The notes beneath the pieces are model-generated. The model was not told the origin of the DNA, did not search any database, and saw only the letters and a list, made by a program, of their open reading frames with translations. Shown piece after piece: positions 49,501-61,232 of a stretch of 64,000 nt of DNA (position 1 is the first letter of the stretch; each line of letters opens with the position of its first letter). Made by a program: the position numbers and the translations under genes. Location of the stretch: NCBI GenBank assembly GCA_033002965.1, contig JAURVB010004850.1:124001-188000 (forward strand), given 5' to 3'. This stretch comes from Piper betle. Its lineage: Eukaryota > Streptophyta > Magnoliopsida > Piperales > Piperaceae.

Positions 49501-50488
49501 GCTACGCCTGTAGAAAAGGTTGCGATGATGAAGGAAAGAATTACAAAGTAAGGTGACTTTTAGATGTCTATGAATAAACGCTAGTTTGAGATAAACTTTG
49601 TTATACGGATTTAGTAAAATTTCTAGTTCAAATTCTGAAGTCCCTTTTTATTTGTTAGTTATATTTCTAACTCTTTGATTGGAATTATAAATTGTAAATC
49701 ATACAAGAATTATACATCAAAATCTGCACTTGTTAAACACTGTCATAGGATTCTAGCTTCCGTCTTGCACAATGTTTACTGTAAGATCATTTTGAGGCAA
49801 TTGTTGTAACCTTTATTTGGAAATGCCAAATATTCTAATGTTACCCTCTTGACTTCTTGTGCATAATGCGCAAAATATTTAAGAATTCTTATCCCCGGGT
49901 CTGAGTTCGGTCAAACCCCACGAGAATTGGTATGCTTCAATGTATTAAGGCTGATCTCTTTTGGCATAATATGTTATCATTTAATTATTGCTATATTTTG
50001 CTTGAAATTGCTTGAGTTTGTACACTTGCCTATCATTTGAATTTGTGCATTGTTATTTTAGTGTTCTGTTCAGTCGATTCTCTTTGCTTGAACACCTCAC
50101 ACGAAATTTCTTCTTTGTAGTAATCAGTTTATCCATTTTGCCTGTAGTTTTTTTGTCCTCGGAAGTAAAATAAATCAGGAAGGTAACTGTTGTTCTGAAT
50201 GGCAGGTTTATTGAGAGTAATACGGAGCATTGGCATCCAAATCCCACGGTCATGCTTAGGGACATCGAAGACATGAACAAGTTGAAGGTGTCGGTGTGGT
50301 TTTCCCACCGGATGAACCATCAAAACATGGGGGAGAGATGGAACAGGAGAGAACTAGTGGTTCAAGAGATGATCAAAGTGTTCAGAGATATAGATATTGA
50401 GTACAGAATGATACCTCTTGACGTCAATGTCTGTAGCATGCAGCATGCCTTGTCTTCTTCCCGTTTTCCATCCACATGGAGCTCCTAA
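46571..50488 (+). CDS. MSL6: MscS-like mechanosensitive ion channel, MSL6-like, 5 exons, 898 aa
   Basis: Plasma-membrane MscS-like channels of the MSL4-MSL10 group open on membrane stretch. Exons: 46571-48363, 48564-48687, 48975-49268, 49345-49547, 50206-50488, total 2,697 bp with all phases agreeing. The long cytosolic N-terminus has KIWRESSYDFW, KTKSRLMD and acidic runs (DDDEEEDRD), features shared with MSL6 and not MSL10. Membrane segments: about 285-304, then WELLVIVLICGRLVSGW, VQNCLWLGLVLIAW, KLIVCLLVGTFIWLVKTLL, and in exon 3 VVIIIIIIGLLILGIATTH and VFIFGNTCKTVFEAIIFLF, six in all. The pore helix is followed by VMHPYDVGDRCEIEGVQ, the MscS signature. Exon 4 has VVEEMNILTTVFLRYDNQK and NYYRSPDMGD. 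Arabidopsis MSL6 is about 856 residues. No lesion is seen. Confidence 0.93.
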
Positions 50489-52408
50489 TTTACGTCATGA
50501 TTTTTGCATCCAAACTATTTAATATTTGTGGAGAGAAAAAGTGGGTAATGTACGTTTCTTAATCTCTGTTTCTTTTTATGATAATATGAGTAACAGGTGC
50601 TATAGAAATGAACTAATTTACGTTGAGGTTGTAGTTGGTCGTTTTCGAGCTTGTCCATTTCATGCTTTGATTATTATGGATTTGGGTGTTCTATTGCGAT
50701 TTCCTTCCTTGGAGACGAAGATGTAGCGGACATGCTCAACGTGCATTTTGGTAATCTCGCCCTGTTTTCAACGTTCCCAATATTCCTGTAACATTGTTAA
50801 AAAAGTCCTTGTTTTCTCCTCAAAATATCTACTTAATGTAAACCCTTCATGTTTCTTCAAAGATTCATGAGAAGCAGAAAATCCATCTCAATGTATAGTC
50901 GGCGAGAGAGGACCACCGGATTGAAGTTTTACTTGTACTTTACCACAAAATATTCTAAAACGATAACTTTTTAGTAGAAGGTCAATAGTTTTGCTATCAA
51001 TTATCACTTGTATAGATTTTATAAAATTTGTATTTTTCTGTGCCAAGCAAACAACCCGTAAGGAAAACTTATTTTTTGGAGGGAGAAAGCACAGAAGTCT
51101 TTACTCTTGTAAATGCACACTGAATTCTCTACGAGACACCTCACAAAGACTAGCCGAATTGCTGATAAACATTTGATAGAAGCAAAGGTTATAATCGATT
51201 AAACATGGCAGGAGGGATAAACATGGCAGGGAGGAGGTTATGAATACATGAAAAAAAATACTGTGTACTTAATGGCTTACACAAGCAAACTTCAATCAAG
51301 GGTAATATATATTTTAGGAGAAGGATGCATAATTGGAGTCGACCACCATGATTACTCTATGCTAGGATTTGGGATATGTGATTGTAGCATTGAGTGCGGA
51401 GGATGTATTTCAACGATAACAGGTTTGTTTTGTAATTCACATGCTGAGAAGGATTTGGTTGAAGCCAGAATTTGGGTTCAACAAACCATCTGTAGAAATG
51501 ATGCCAAAGACACTAATTTATTGCAGAAGAAACGTGTGGTCTTTCTCCCGTGTTAAGCTGAATCCAAATGTTTGCCCATTCCCACCGCCAGTTGAATCCA
51601 AAGTGGGCAAGGTACCTCCGGGTGACCTCTTTTTTTTAAAAAATTTTTTGGAAAGTATTAAGGCAGCAAGGTTTACCCATATTATAAATATATATTTTTT
51701 CAACATTATATTATAAACGGTTACATACCAAAAACTGATTCTGTTTACGGGGCAAAACTAATCTAATTACGTGTGGGGGGCATTGAGTGACAATGGACGC
51801 CTCATTCTTATTGTGCCTTTCAATGGCATTTGCGTGATAATGGGGTGGTATAAAAGGGGCAGTTAATTTATAGACCCCGCGGCGCACATATCGATGAGAA
51901 GCTAGGGTGATGTATAATATCAAAATTGAAAAAAGATTGGGACGTGCTTACTTTTTTATCGTATCTTCGTAATAATTTATTAATTAATATGTCAGCCCGC
52001 AAATAAATACTCTAGCCATATATTTTTCTTTTTATAATAAAATTTGTTTCGATTTGAATTGACTAGGTAATGTAAAACTCTTAAATTTGAATCATGGGTT
52101 TTATAATATGAGTTATCAGTGTATACGTAATCTATACGTATGATTTTTATAAATTAGTTGGGGTTTTAGACTTAGATCTGGGCTATTTGGTTTGGGATTT
52201 TCAGAGCAGGTTATTCTTTTGCATTTTAGAGATTTTAGATTACCAAATTGCCCTTATAAGCCTAACTTAATTGAGTCGCAACTTTTTACCTGATTGACTT
52301 ATTTAGTTTTCTTACCTCGATTCTTACCTATAGAATTACTTTTAGGATTCGAGTTAGTTTTGATTTTAGAAGGTTTCGATTTGAGTTTTCCATCTATATA
52401 CATATTGC
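50489..52408. other. 3' region of MSL6 and intergenic sequence
   Basis: Open frames at 50526, 50991 and 51248 (61-102 codons) have no family resemblance. ACATGGCAGG occurs twice, 19 bp apart, near 51205. No gene is called. Confidence 0.5.
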
Positions 52409-52770
52409 ATATAGACAGGCGGCTAGTAGATGATAGTTGCTCATTTGAGGTGGCTTTCAGTGTGAGAAAAGTTGCAAGAAGTTACTCCATGAAATTATGT
52501 CAGCATCCCGTTTGATATGAATGAAGATTCTCTCAGTTGTTGAATTGTTTAATCATGCCCATAATTCACTGGCTCATCTCGGTTAATCTTTTCTTGATCA
52601 TTTTATGCAGAGTGCAGTTGATATGGGACATTTTAGTACACGTAGATAAATATTAAGAATTTGAGGGAAACATTTTGCAAGATTTTATTCTAACCTTGAA
52701 GAGTTACCGGTTGTGTGGTTGTCGCTCTCTGAAGTATATAAGTAATCATGCTGTTCGTGCTTCAAAGCTG
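52409..52770 (+). repeat. 360 bp direct repeat, left copy
   Basis: From GCGGCTAGTAGATG to TCGTGCTTCAAAG it matches 60869-61232 with about 12 differences by hand count, so about 97% identity. It contains a short frame ending SYSMKLCQHPV that I cannot place. It lies directly downstream, on the minus strand, of the S-domain receptor kinase gene. Confidence 0.92.
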
Positions 52771-52891
52771 TTTATGCAGGATGTAATTGTTGGCAATAAT
52801 TGGAGAGGCATGGCGATAGAAAAACACAGATGTTGGAATGAGTTGAACATAAGACTTCTTCAACAGATCCACAATCCAGCCATGAATGATA

Positions 52892-55800
52892 TCAGGGAAA
52901 TTTTACAAGAGTGATTGGGTTACAAGAGAAAGCCGGTTGCCGAGGAGATGGCAAGGTTGCCAATCCCTTGCTAAGCATAAGAACAATATCCGACATGTTG
53001 GGTCTGTTAACAGGTTTCGTTTGAACACACAAGAGTCCAACATGAATAAACTTCTTTACTTGGTTAAGTTCGGCAGAAGCCTTTAAAACTGGATCCATCA
53101 ACTCCAAGCTCCTTCCTTCTTTCCACAGTTTCCATGCCTAGTATGAAATGCAGGAGGTATGAAGGATCAGATCAATGTCTAACAATGAACACGAAAGAGC
53201 AGATCATAGGACTTACATATTCTGGAAGATCAATTTGGTTTGAACGATGGAAGTTGGCATTTATCTGGCCGCTAACAATCTCCAATAGAAGAATGCCAAA
53301 GCTGAAGATATCAGATTTTTCTGAGATGAAACCTCCTACAGAATACTCCGGGCTCATGTACCCCCTAGATATAATCAATCAATTACTTCAACTCTTCGTA
53401 TAATTTACATGGAAAAGTTTTTAAGTACATGGGTATTAGCCTTTGCAGTTGTTTTTCTTCTAACTAAATATGAGTAAATGGAAAGAAATTTACTGACTCA
53501 CAGTGTTCCAACAATCCTCTTTGTTTTTTTGTAGGAGTTGCTCCGTTCAAAGGTTCTTGCCACACTGAAGCCAGAAATTTTTGGATTCATCTCAGCATCA
53601 AGCAGAATATTGCTTGCTGTAATGTTTTTGTGGATTATTTTTACTCTAGAGAACTTGTGCAGATAAAGTAGTCCTTGTGCAATTCCATCAATGATGAGCA
53701 CCCTCTTCTCCCAATCTAAGGAGCTTTTCCTAATTGGATCTGGTACAAAGTTTGATGAAAAAGGTGATGGGTTTTTCTATCTGAGAATGAGGATAACCTC
53801 TATAATCATCAAATTAGTTGTATAGGATCTCCTACATTATACTTAAAAGAAGATAGTAAGTAAAAGATTTGCAAAAGAACAAACCGAAAATTAGCAGATC
53901 TAAGCTTTTGTTTGGCATGTACTCGTAGACCAGCATCATTTCTTCCCTTTCAATGCTGCAACCGATAAGCTTAACAAGGTTAACATGTTGGAGTTCGGCT
54001 AAGAGTGAAACCTCATTCCTGAAATCATCAGCATCTTGAAGCCTGACGTTTAGAAATTTCCTCACGGCTATTTGTTGTCCGTCAGATAAATTCCCCTGAT
54101 GAATATGTCTAGCATTATTAGCCAAATCCAAAGTACAATAAATCAATAAGATTTATACCTTGTAAACAGGTGCAGCTATGCTTTGTCCAAGTTTATTTGC
54201 GAAAGAGAAGTTATTTGTGGCTGTTGCCACCGACGAGAAGCTGAGCATTGGCAGCACTGGTCTTTTTCTTGTTCCTTCTCCAATCTGAACAAAATCAGGA
54301 AGCTGAGCAGAAGCAACCATATCAACTCTGAACAAGAGGTCCTTTGCTCTTTTCTCACCTGGTTGTTGAAAAAATCACACTTAATCATTGTCCTCGTATA
54401 ATGAATGAGAATTGCAGGTTAGGCTATATAGTTTTACCCCTTTTTCTCTGCTTGCGCTTGATTCTGCATGAATAATAGATGAATAAAGAGAATAGAAGCA
54501 GTAGTGCTGATAGAATAGAAACCTCCATCATTACTACCCATAATAAACTCGTTTTCCCTGAATCAAGAAATAAAGTAAAAAAATTGAATCAATAAAAGAA
54601 TGAGGAATGAGGGGAGGATTGCTTCAAGATACAAACAAGGAAAGCCCATGATACTTTCACCTTTTGAATTAGCTGTAGGCACAATCCTGACGTAGAGGTT
54701 AGCACTAATATCAGATTCATTGCTAAGTTGCCGTATGTTGAACAAGCCTCCGTTCCACACCATGCATTCTTTGGCACTCGCTGAATAAGCAGTGCAATGG
54801 CAGTTATTTTGGCAAGACAGTCTGCACTCCTCCATGCTTCCAACTTGCAGAGGTTGAGGATCTTCCGGCAATCCGACATTTTGTACTGACATAAACTCTT
54901 CTTTGCTTCCGTCGGCACTGTTGTTGTCTTGGCATCGTAAATTGTTGAGTCTCGAGCAACCGACCGACCAAATGTTGCGCCGTATCCATGAAACAGGCTT
55001 GAATCCTTCCAAACAACGACATGGGTACGAGCTGTTGTCGCTGCAGATGCTAAATGCGCCACAATACCTGTGACTTTGTAGACAGGGATCATCTGGTTTA
55101 GTCCACACCAGCTTCCAATCTTTTGCCGCATGCACCCATGTGTAGTAATTGAGTTTCCCAGAGCTGTCGAGCACAATCCTCGAAGAAAACGAAGATGTAT
55201 TTGCACTTGTAAGAGAAAAATTCAGCTCGGATTGATCGAGGTAGAAAACAGCTGAAAACTTTTTTGGAATCGGCCTGATGATTTGCTCTTCCAAGATCTG
55301 AGTAGAGCCTAAAAACACTGTTCCTTTTTGCCAAATGAAGAGCTGCTGAAGTCCATACGGATTAAACCCCAAAGAGAACGAGCCAGAGGAAGGATCGTCC
55401 TCCCCTGCCCACGACACGATGGGCGGCTGGTTGATACCCAACCTCATCCCCGGCAAGATCGTATCAGTGGGATGATCAAAGCTCTGCCAGTTGAAATAAG
55501 CTTCAACATCGTCGCTGCTGTTTTCATGCTTGAGCACGAGGTTGCCGTTATCAAGCAGCTTGAGGACAATACCCTTCTGATACTCGAAGGTTATGGTAAA
55601 AGAGTAACCCTGCTCGTCATACACCTTCAAGTTCCCACGGTCGTCGAAGGTGAAAGCTGCTCCTGACTCCTCGTGAAGAGGGTTGTCTCTATTGCCCACC
55701 CACACCACCGTCTTCTCCGACGCCGGAGACGCCTGTACTGTGATGTTTTTGTACCATATTCCCACGTATCGGGCGCGGGACTTGGCCGGGGAGAAGAAGC

Positions 55801-55987
55801 CAAGCTCGAAGCTCTGGCCGGAGGAGACGAGGGTCTGGCCATCTTTGACGACCTGCCCCGGTAGTAAAGTGTCATTTAGAGCAACCTTTTGGGCATGGGA
55901 GAAGCGAGAGAGGAGAGGGGAAGAGCATGTGATGAGAAGAAGAATGATGGCAAGGCAGGAGGATTTGGGAATGGTGGCGGCGGCCAT
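52892..55987 (-). CDS. G-type lectin S-domain receptor-like pseudokinase, 7 exons, 829 aa
   Basis: A plasma-membrane receptor of the S-domain-1 family. Exons: 55987-54661, 54557-54438, 54358-54159, 54095-53885, 53739-53502, 53364-53217, 53137-52892, total 2,490 bp. All seven exons agree in phase and have GT/AG borders at the family positions. Exon 1: signal peptide (1-32), B-lectin ([25 protein letters not shown]), S-locus region ([26 protein letters not shown]) and PAN ([15 protein letters not shown]). Exon 2: membrane helix ([17 protein letters not shown]). The kinase keeps [46 protein letters not shown] and [18 protein letters not shown], but the glycine loop is GQSIAA (540-545), the invariant Lys is Arg 561, HRD is HKN (656-658) and DFG is GFS (676-678). 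It should not catalyse phosphotransfer. The C-terminus is short ([14 protein letters not shown]). Confidence 0.9.
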
Positions 55988-56103
55988 GGGAGCCTGCCCC
56001 GATCTCCTCTCTGCGCGGGAAGACTTTTAAGCCCTGCACGACTCGCGCAGTCAGGCGAATATAGTAGCCACCACTGTAATTGGCCCACGTGTAACACCGT
56101 TCG

Positions 56104-56129
56104 GACTCGGACTCGGACTCGGACTCGGC
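56104..56129. repeat. GGACTC hexamer array upstream of the receptor gene
   Basis: Four to five GGACTC units lie in tandem, about 120 bp before the start codon at 55987, on the promoter side of the minus-strand gene. Confidence 0.85.
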
Positions 56130-56204
56130 TCTCAAGGGTGACTTTGACTTTTGAACCTTCTTTCACAAAAAAAACATTAAAACTTGAATTTTTTTATATT
56201 GAAC

Positions 56205-57095
56205 CATGGTTGCATTAATTGGAATCGAAATCGGAATCGGTTTTCCAGGGAGTCGGGAATCGGAATCGGTCTGAATCGGCCAAGAATCGGTTCAGTTGAA
56301 TCGGTCCAAATTAATTTAATCGGTCATATATAATAATTTGACAATCTATAATATAAATATATTAAAATTGGGTATTGATGTTATTTTGATATTATTATGT
56401 ATATTATAGTTTCTGATATTTTTAAATATTTTTTAAGATTTTTTTAAATTATTTAGAATTAATTATTATTTTTTACTCGAGTTAGACTCGAGTCAACTTT
56501 TAATTACGAGAATGCCACTCTTTACCCCCGCCGCCGGCTCGGTCGGCGGCGAGTCTCGAGGCGGCGATGTCGGAGGATGTCGGCAGCCCGGTCGGACGAA
56601 CAGTCAGCGGCCCGCAGCCGGCGGCGAGGCGGCCCGGAGCGGCGGCGAGTCGGCGGCAAGTCGCGGCGATTCGTGCGTCACAGCCCGATTCGGTCCGGCC
56701 ACACTTCGGCGGCGACGTTGCGAGGTCTGGTAGCCCGGTCGGCGGCGAGCCCGGAGTCGGGGAGCACGGCGGAGGGCGGAAACGGGGCGGCAGCGGGCGG
56801 ACGAGCGGTGGCGGCACGGGGGAGCGGGTTTGATTTTAGGTTTTTAAAATCCAAATTACCATTTTACCCATGCTTAAATAATTTAATAAAAATCATACCT
56901 AGGGTATTTTAGTAATTTCATTAAAAAAACCGATTCCGATTTAAATTGGCTGATTCCGATTCCGAGTTAAATCGGTTGGAATCGGTCGAACTCGGCCGAT
57001 GCCGAGGCCGATTCGGGGCCGACCGAGTCGGCCCCGAAATCGGATCGGCATCGCGCCGATCCGATTTAAATGCCGATTCGTGCAACAGTGCAGTG
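56205..57095. mobile_element. MITE-like element with GAATCGG subterminal arrays and a GC-rich core
   Basis: The left side has repeated GGAATCGG words (about 56220-56310) and the right side has CCGATTCCGATT, AATCGGTTGGAATCGG and many CCGA words (56930-57080), in inverted relation. The ends ATGGTTGCATTAATTGG and, reverse-complemented, CTGTTGCACGAATCGG are partly alike. The core (56500-56840) is CGGCGG-rich and gives glycine-, arginine- and proline-rich open frames on both strands that I do not call. No convincing target duplication was found. Confidence 0.6.
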
Positions 57096-57947
57096 AAGTA
57101 TCACGTTTTATACAATGATTTTTTGGACAGTTTAATATTTGCTTAATTCGAAATTATAAATATTATTATTTATTATCAGATAAATATTAGATTATAATTC
57201 TACTTAAATTAGGAAGTGAAAATATTAATATATTTATAAATATATTTAAAAAGATTAAATTTTATTATTTAACAATATGCACTTAATTTAGATTTTTACC
57301 ACTTTTATATATTTATTTACATTATTATTTATTAGTAAAAAACCTAGAGTGTGATTCTAATCACATTTAAAATAAATTCTACTTAGTTAGTAAAATTTAA
57401 ATTATTTTTTAAATATTTGTGTATAATTATTATTTTTGTTAAATATCAATAATATGTATTTTTATTTAAAAATAATATCATAATATTTTTGAATTAATTT
57501 TGTATATTCTTATTATATATTATTAATAATTATTAAATATACTTGTGCATCATGCTGGCCTTTAGCTAGTTTTTTAAAGGAGACCAAAACTTTCTGCAAA
57601 AATCCATATATGATTGGAAAAAATAAAAAAATATCGATATCCTAAGATTTTAGTTTTCTATTAGAAAGGGGAGAAAATTTTTGATATGACCTAGTGAAGG
57701 GAAAATTAAGACTAGTTATCAAAAAATGAGAAATTTAAATATAATGATAAAGCTACCCTTATATTTTAAAAAACAATAATTTTTTAAATAAATTGGTCAG
57801 ACGACAACTGTGTCATCGGTAGAGGCTAGACCCAAATTTTGGCCGAGGGTGGCTGGAGTTGCCCCTGTCTTGGACGGGATTTGGCCACCGTTGAGCATTC
57901 CTTGCCCGTGGCTATCGCCGACGTCTTGGGAAGCTAGCTGTAACATC
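57096..57947. other. AT-rich intergenic, no gene seen
   Basis: Strongly AT-rich to about 57790, then a short GC-richer stretch up to the TGTAACA repeat. No coding signal. Confidence 0.6.
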
Positions 57948-58929
57948 CCAATTTCGGTTCACCTAAGAACCAAATTGGAAATATTATGATCGAGTTCAAT
58001 CATGTCCAAAGTTGTTGGTCTATAAGATTTAATTAATAATATAAATCAAAATAACTAGCGTGACATCAAGAGAATGGAAGATATTATTAAATATAAATGA
58101 AAACTCATCAAATATAAATAAAAGTTTGAAAAAAATAACTACCCTGAGCTCAAGTGTGTGTAATATTTATTTGTCATCCCACCAAAGTCGACTCAAGATC
58201 ACAAAACTTAAATATATAATAGGAAAGACATCCGTAACGAGTGTTAATGGTCTAGAATTAGTTAATAATCAAACTGATATAGGAGAACTAACTCTCCTCT
58301 TAAATGAAATCATTTATATATTTCTTCATAAAATCTCTCATAAGAGTGCTAATTAGGAGTTGTTGGCCTCAGCTCAATAGCATCTCATTCTGACTCATCT
58401 CATGCCTCGACAACTTTTAAAACTATCCCTTAAATGGGAAAATTAATTTTTCTTTTCCTTTAGCCCTGTACATCCTTCGTATCACTCCTAAGTTTGATAA
58501 CAAAGACTGAGTACTCTTAGATATAAGCCTTCAATACCCTTTGAATCCACAAGTCTAGACATGTGTTATACTGCAGTACTCGTAATCTTCCACACTTCTT
58601 GAGTAACTCAAGGTGGAAAATAGTTCGAATGGTAGCGGCAGAGTGGAATATCGACAATAAAAACGTTGTCATTGGCAGTTACTGTGGTGGAGCCAGTGGT
58701 GGTGAGGGGTATGGATGACCGTGAGGAGGTTATGATATTAGGGAGGGCCGAAGACTTGCCGGTGGCAAATCGAAGTAGCGGCGGTGCTAGGGGTGGAAAT
58801 CATCTAAAATCGTGGAAAATCTCTAAAATATAATTGGATGAAGCTATGGCTGATCTAGACAGCTTTGACCTTGCTTTGTGGCATGATCTAAATGTTTGAC
58901 AATTCGTGAACCTAATAGGGCCCACCTAT

Positions 58930-58987
<58 letters not shown>

Positions 58988-59475
58988 GAAAACTCGAATC
59001 GAAACCGTTTATAGTCAAAATTAACTCAAGTCTTAAAAGTAACTCCAAAGGCAATAATTAAGGCAAGAAAGATAAATTGGTCTCGAACCCTGAACTCAAT
59101 CAGGTAAAAATCTGACTCAAATCAAAATAGACCTACAGGGATAATTCAATAGTTTAAAATCCATATAATGTACGCAAATGAGATATACTGAAAATCCTAA
59201 ACGGAAACTAAATGTTTCAACGACTTAAATCTAGGCTTAAAACCTTGACTAACCCATAAAAAAATCTATATTCTTCGTGTATACACAGATGACTCATACT
59301 CTACTTTAGCATACCTAAAATTATCACCTACATGTTGGGCATATTCAACCTCTGTAATATATTCATACAGCTGTTTGACCTGTACTCGTGGTCTTAAAAC
59401 TGGTTTGGCTTGAGCTCACTTAAACTGACTTGAGACTAGCCCGAACCGAACAAAAATACAAGTTGCAGGAGAGAG
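57948..59475 (+). repeat. TGTAACA-terminal repeat family, copy B
   Basis: It starts TGTAACATCCCAATTTCGG, then TTCACCTAAGAACC and AATATTATGATCGAG. The inner blocks match copy A in order. It is the shortest copy (about 1.5 kb) because it lacks the AT-rich expansion. It includes a (TA)n run of about 50 bp at 58932-58982. The right end is approximate. Confidence 0.7.
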
Positions 59476-59539
59476 TTGTTGAATCATTTTATAAACTGAA
59501 ACAAATTCTTGAAATCCCAACAACAGTTAGATTGAGAGG

Positions 59540-60318
59540 GCACAAATCTATGATCTTAGGGCTATGTGAACTTGGATAGCCGACTGAGGCAGAGGAAATG
59601 GTGAATGAGACGGAGCATGAAGGCTTGAAGCCTTCATGTTTTGAGATGAGGGTATATTATACAGTTATGTACGGTTGGGTTTGTTTTTGAAACGCATAAA
59701 ATAATTGATAAGATTAGTAAGATGGACACAGTCACTGCAAATATGCTTATTACATGCCTTGCCATGAAAACATGCAGAATTGGTTCAATGGCTTTGGAAG
59801 ATGGGAGAAGGTGGCATAGCTTCCACAGTTAAAACTTATAATTCAGTTTTGAATTCTTGTCCTGGCATGATGGACATCCTTAATGATTATCAATATCTCC
59901 CGCTATCCATGGATGAATTGTAGGATAGATTAGGCAAAGATTCTTATTTTGAAAATGAACTTTCACTAATTAAGGAGCTGGTGAACTCAGAAGTTTTGGA
60001 CCAACAATTGAAGTGGTCAGCTTTGGAAGGAAAATTGGATTTACATGGGTTCCACTTGGGATCAGCTTATCTCATTTTGTGCAATGGATATCTGAGATGA
60101 AGACAAAAGTTAGCACTGGGATTGGTTTTCCCAAGGAAGTTGTGATAATATGTGGTTCTGAGAAACATAGGTGTGTCAAAGGGGAATCACCTATAAAGCA
60201 ACTGGTATCTTCTATGATGTTTCAAATGAATAGTCCTCTCAGAATTGAGCCCGAGAATGTTGGGAGGTTTGTTGCACAAAGTCGGATGGTAAAAGATTGG
60301 TTGCATGAACCTGCTTAA
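59540..60318 (+). pseudogene. PPR-SMR protein pseudogene (At2g17033-like), 3' part
   Basis: PPR-SMR proteins are organelle RNA-binding proteins with a C-terminal SMR domain. In shifting frames the sequence gives EAEEMVNETEHEGLKPSCFE (about 59587), then STVKTYNSVLNSCPGMMD (about 59817), LIKELVNSEVLDQQLKWS and EGKLDLHGFHLGSAY (about 60025), the start of the SMR domain, and last QWISEMKTKVSTGIGFPKEV, VKGESPIKQLVSSMM and NVGRFVAQSRMVKDWLHEP. There is a TAG at about 59922 and at least one frameshift near 60070, inside the SMR domain. The PPR array to the left is missing or lost in copy B of the repeat. The Arabidopsis match is from memory. Confidence 0.78.
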
Positions 60319-60868
60319 AATTTTTTCTGCTGAGGTGGTGAACTGCAATTTTGATCAATCACTAATCGTCTCCTAGCTTGTTCTGTTGGTGTGCACTTAC
60401 GACATTTTGTTTATCCTGGTTCATTGCTAAATTGTCAGTATTATTCTGACAGTACAGCAGGATTAATCATCCCTGAAGCAGCTCGAATATACTTTTGAGG
60501 ACAAATAATTTGGTGGTTCACATTTTGGCAGATGAAATCTTCCTAGATTTTGGGTAGGCGGTTTATGCATCATTTGGTGTGCTGATGATCAACATCTCAT
60601 TGGGTTTTCTGTTACTGTACCAGGTACTTGCATTTATCTGCATTTGGACAATAAGCATTTGGTTCTCTTTTTTTCTCCTTTTTCTTTGAATTTTGGTTCA
60701 TTTTTGTGTTGTTTGTTATCACCCTTCTTCTGAGTAACGTAACAATAATTGGAAGGGTGCTGCAAAAATGACAAATATATTTATTGAGTTAGCGTGTTAC
60801 ATTCAGGCCCCTTCGCAGATAACTGCGTCTTGTTTTCCAATGGTTGCAAGGAATAACTCCGCCTGGTG
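60319..60868. other. Sequence between the PPR-SMR pseudogene and the 360 bp repeat
   Basis: No gene is recognised. An open frame (60768-60980) runs into the repeat and ends KLCQHPV, as in the left copy. Confidence 0.45.
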
Positions 60869-61232
60869 TTGCTATATGGACATGCGGCTAGTAGATGGTC
60901 GTTGCTCATTTGAGGTGGCTTTTAGTGTGAGAAAAGTTGCAAGAAGTTACTTCACGAAATTATGTCAGCATCCCGTTTGATATGACTGAAGATTCTCTTA
61001 GTTGTTGAATTGTTTAACCGTGCCCATAATTCACTGGCTCATCTCGGTTAATCTTTTCTTGATCATTTTATGCAGAGTGCAGTTGATATGGGACATTTTA
61101 GTACACGTAGATAAATATTGAGAATTTGAGGGAAACATTTTGCAAGATCTTATTCTAACCTTGAAGAGTTACCGGTTGTGTGGTTGTCGCTCTCTGAAGT
61201 ATATAAGTAATCATGCTGTTCGTGCTTCAAAG
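60869..61232 (+). repeat. 360 bp direct repeat, right copy
   Basis: Matches 52409-52770 at about 97% by hand count. The two copies are in the same orientation, 8.46 kb apart, and the flanks differ on both sides. Confidence 0.92.

Noticed and set aside
51248..51716. Two overlapping open frames of 91-102 codons
   Set aside because: No recognised family, and no splice or neighbour support.
54589..55206. 205-codon open frame in another frame of the receptor exon 1
   Set aside because: It is a shadow of the S-domain receptor exon, whose own frame carries the lectin, S-locus and PAN motifs.
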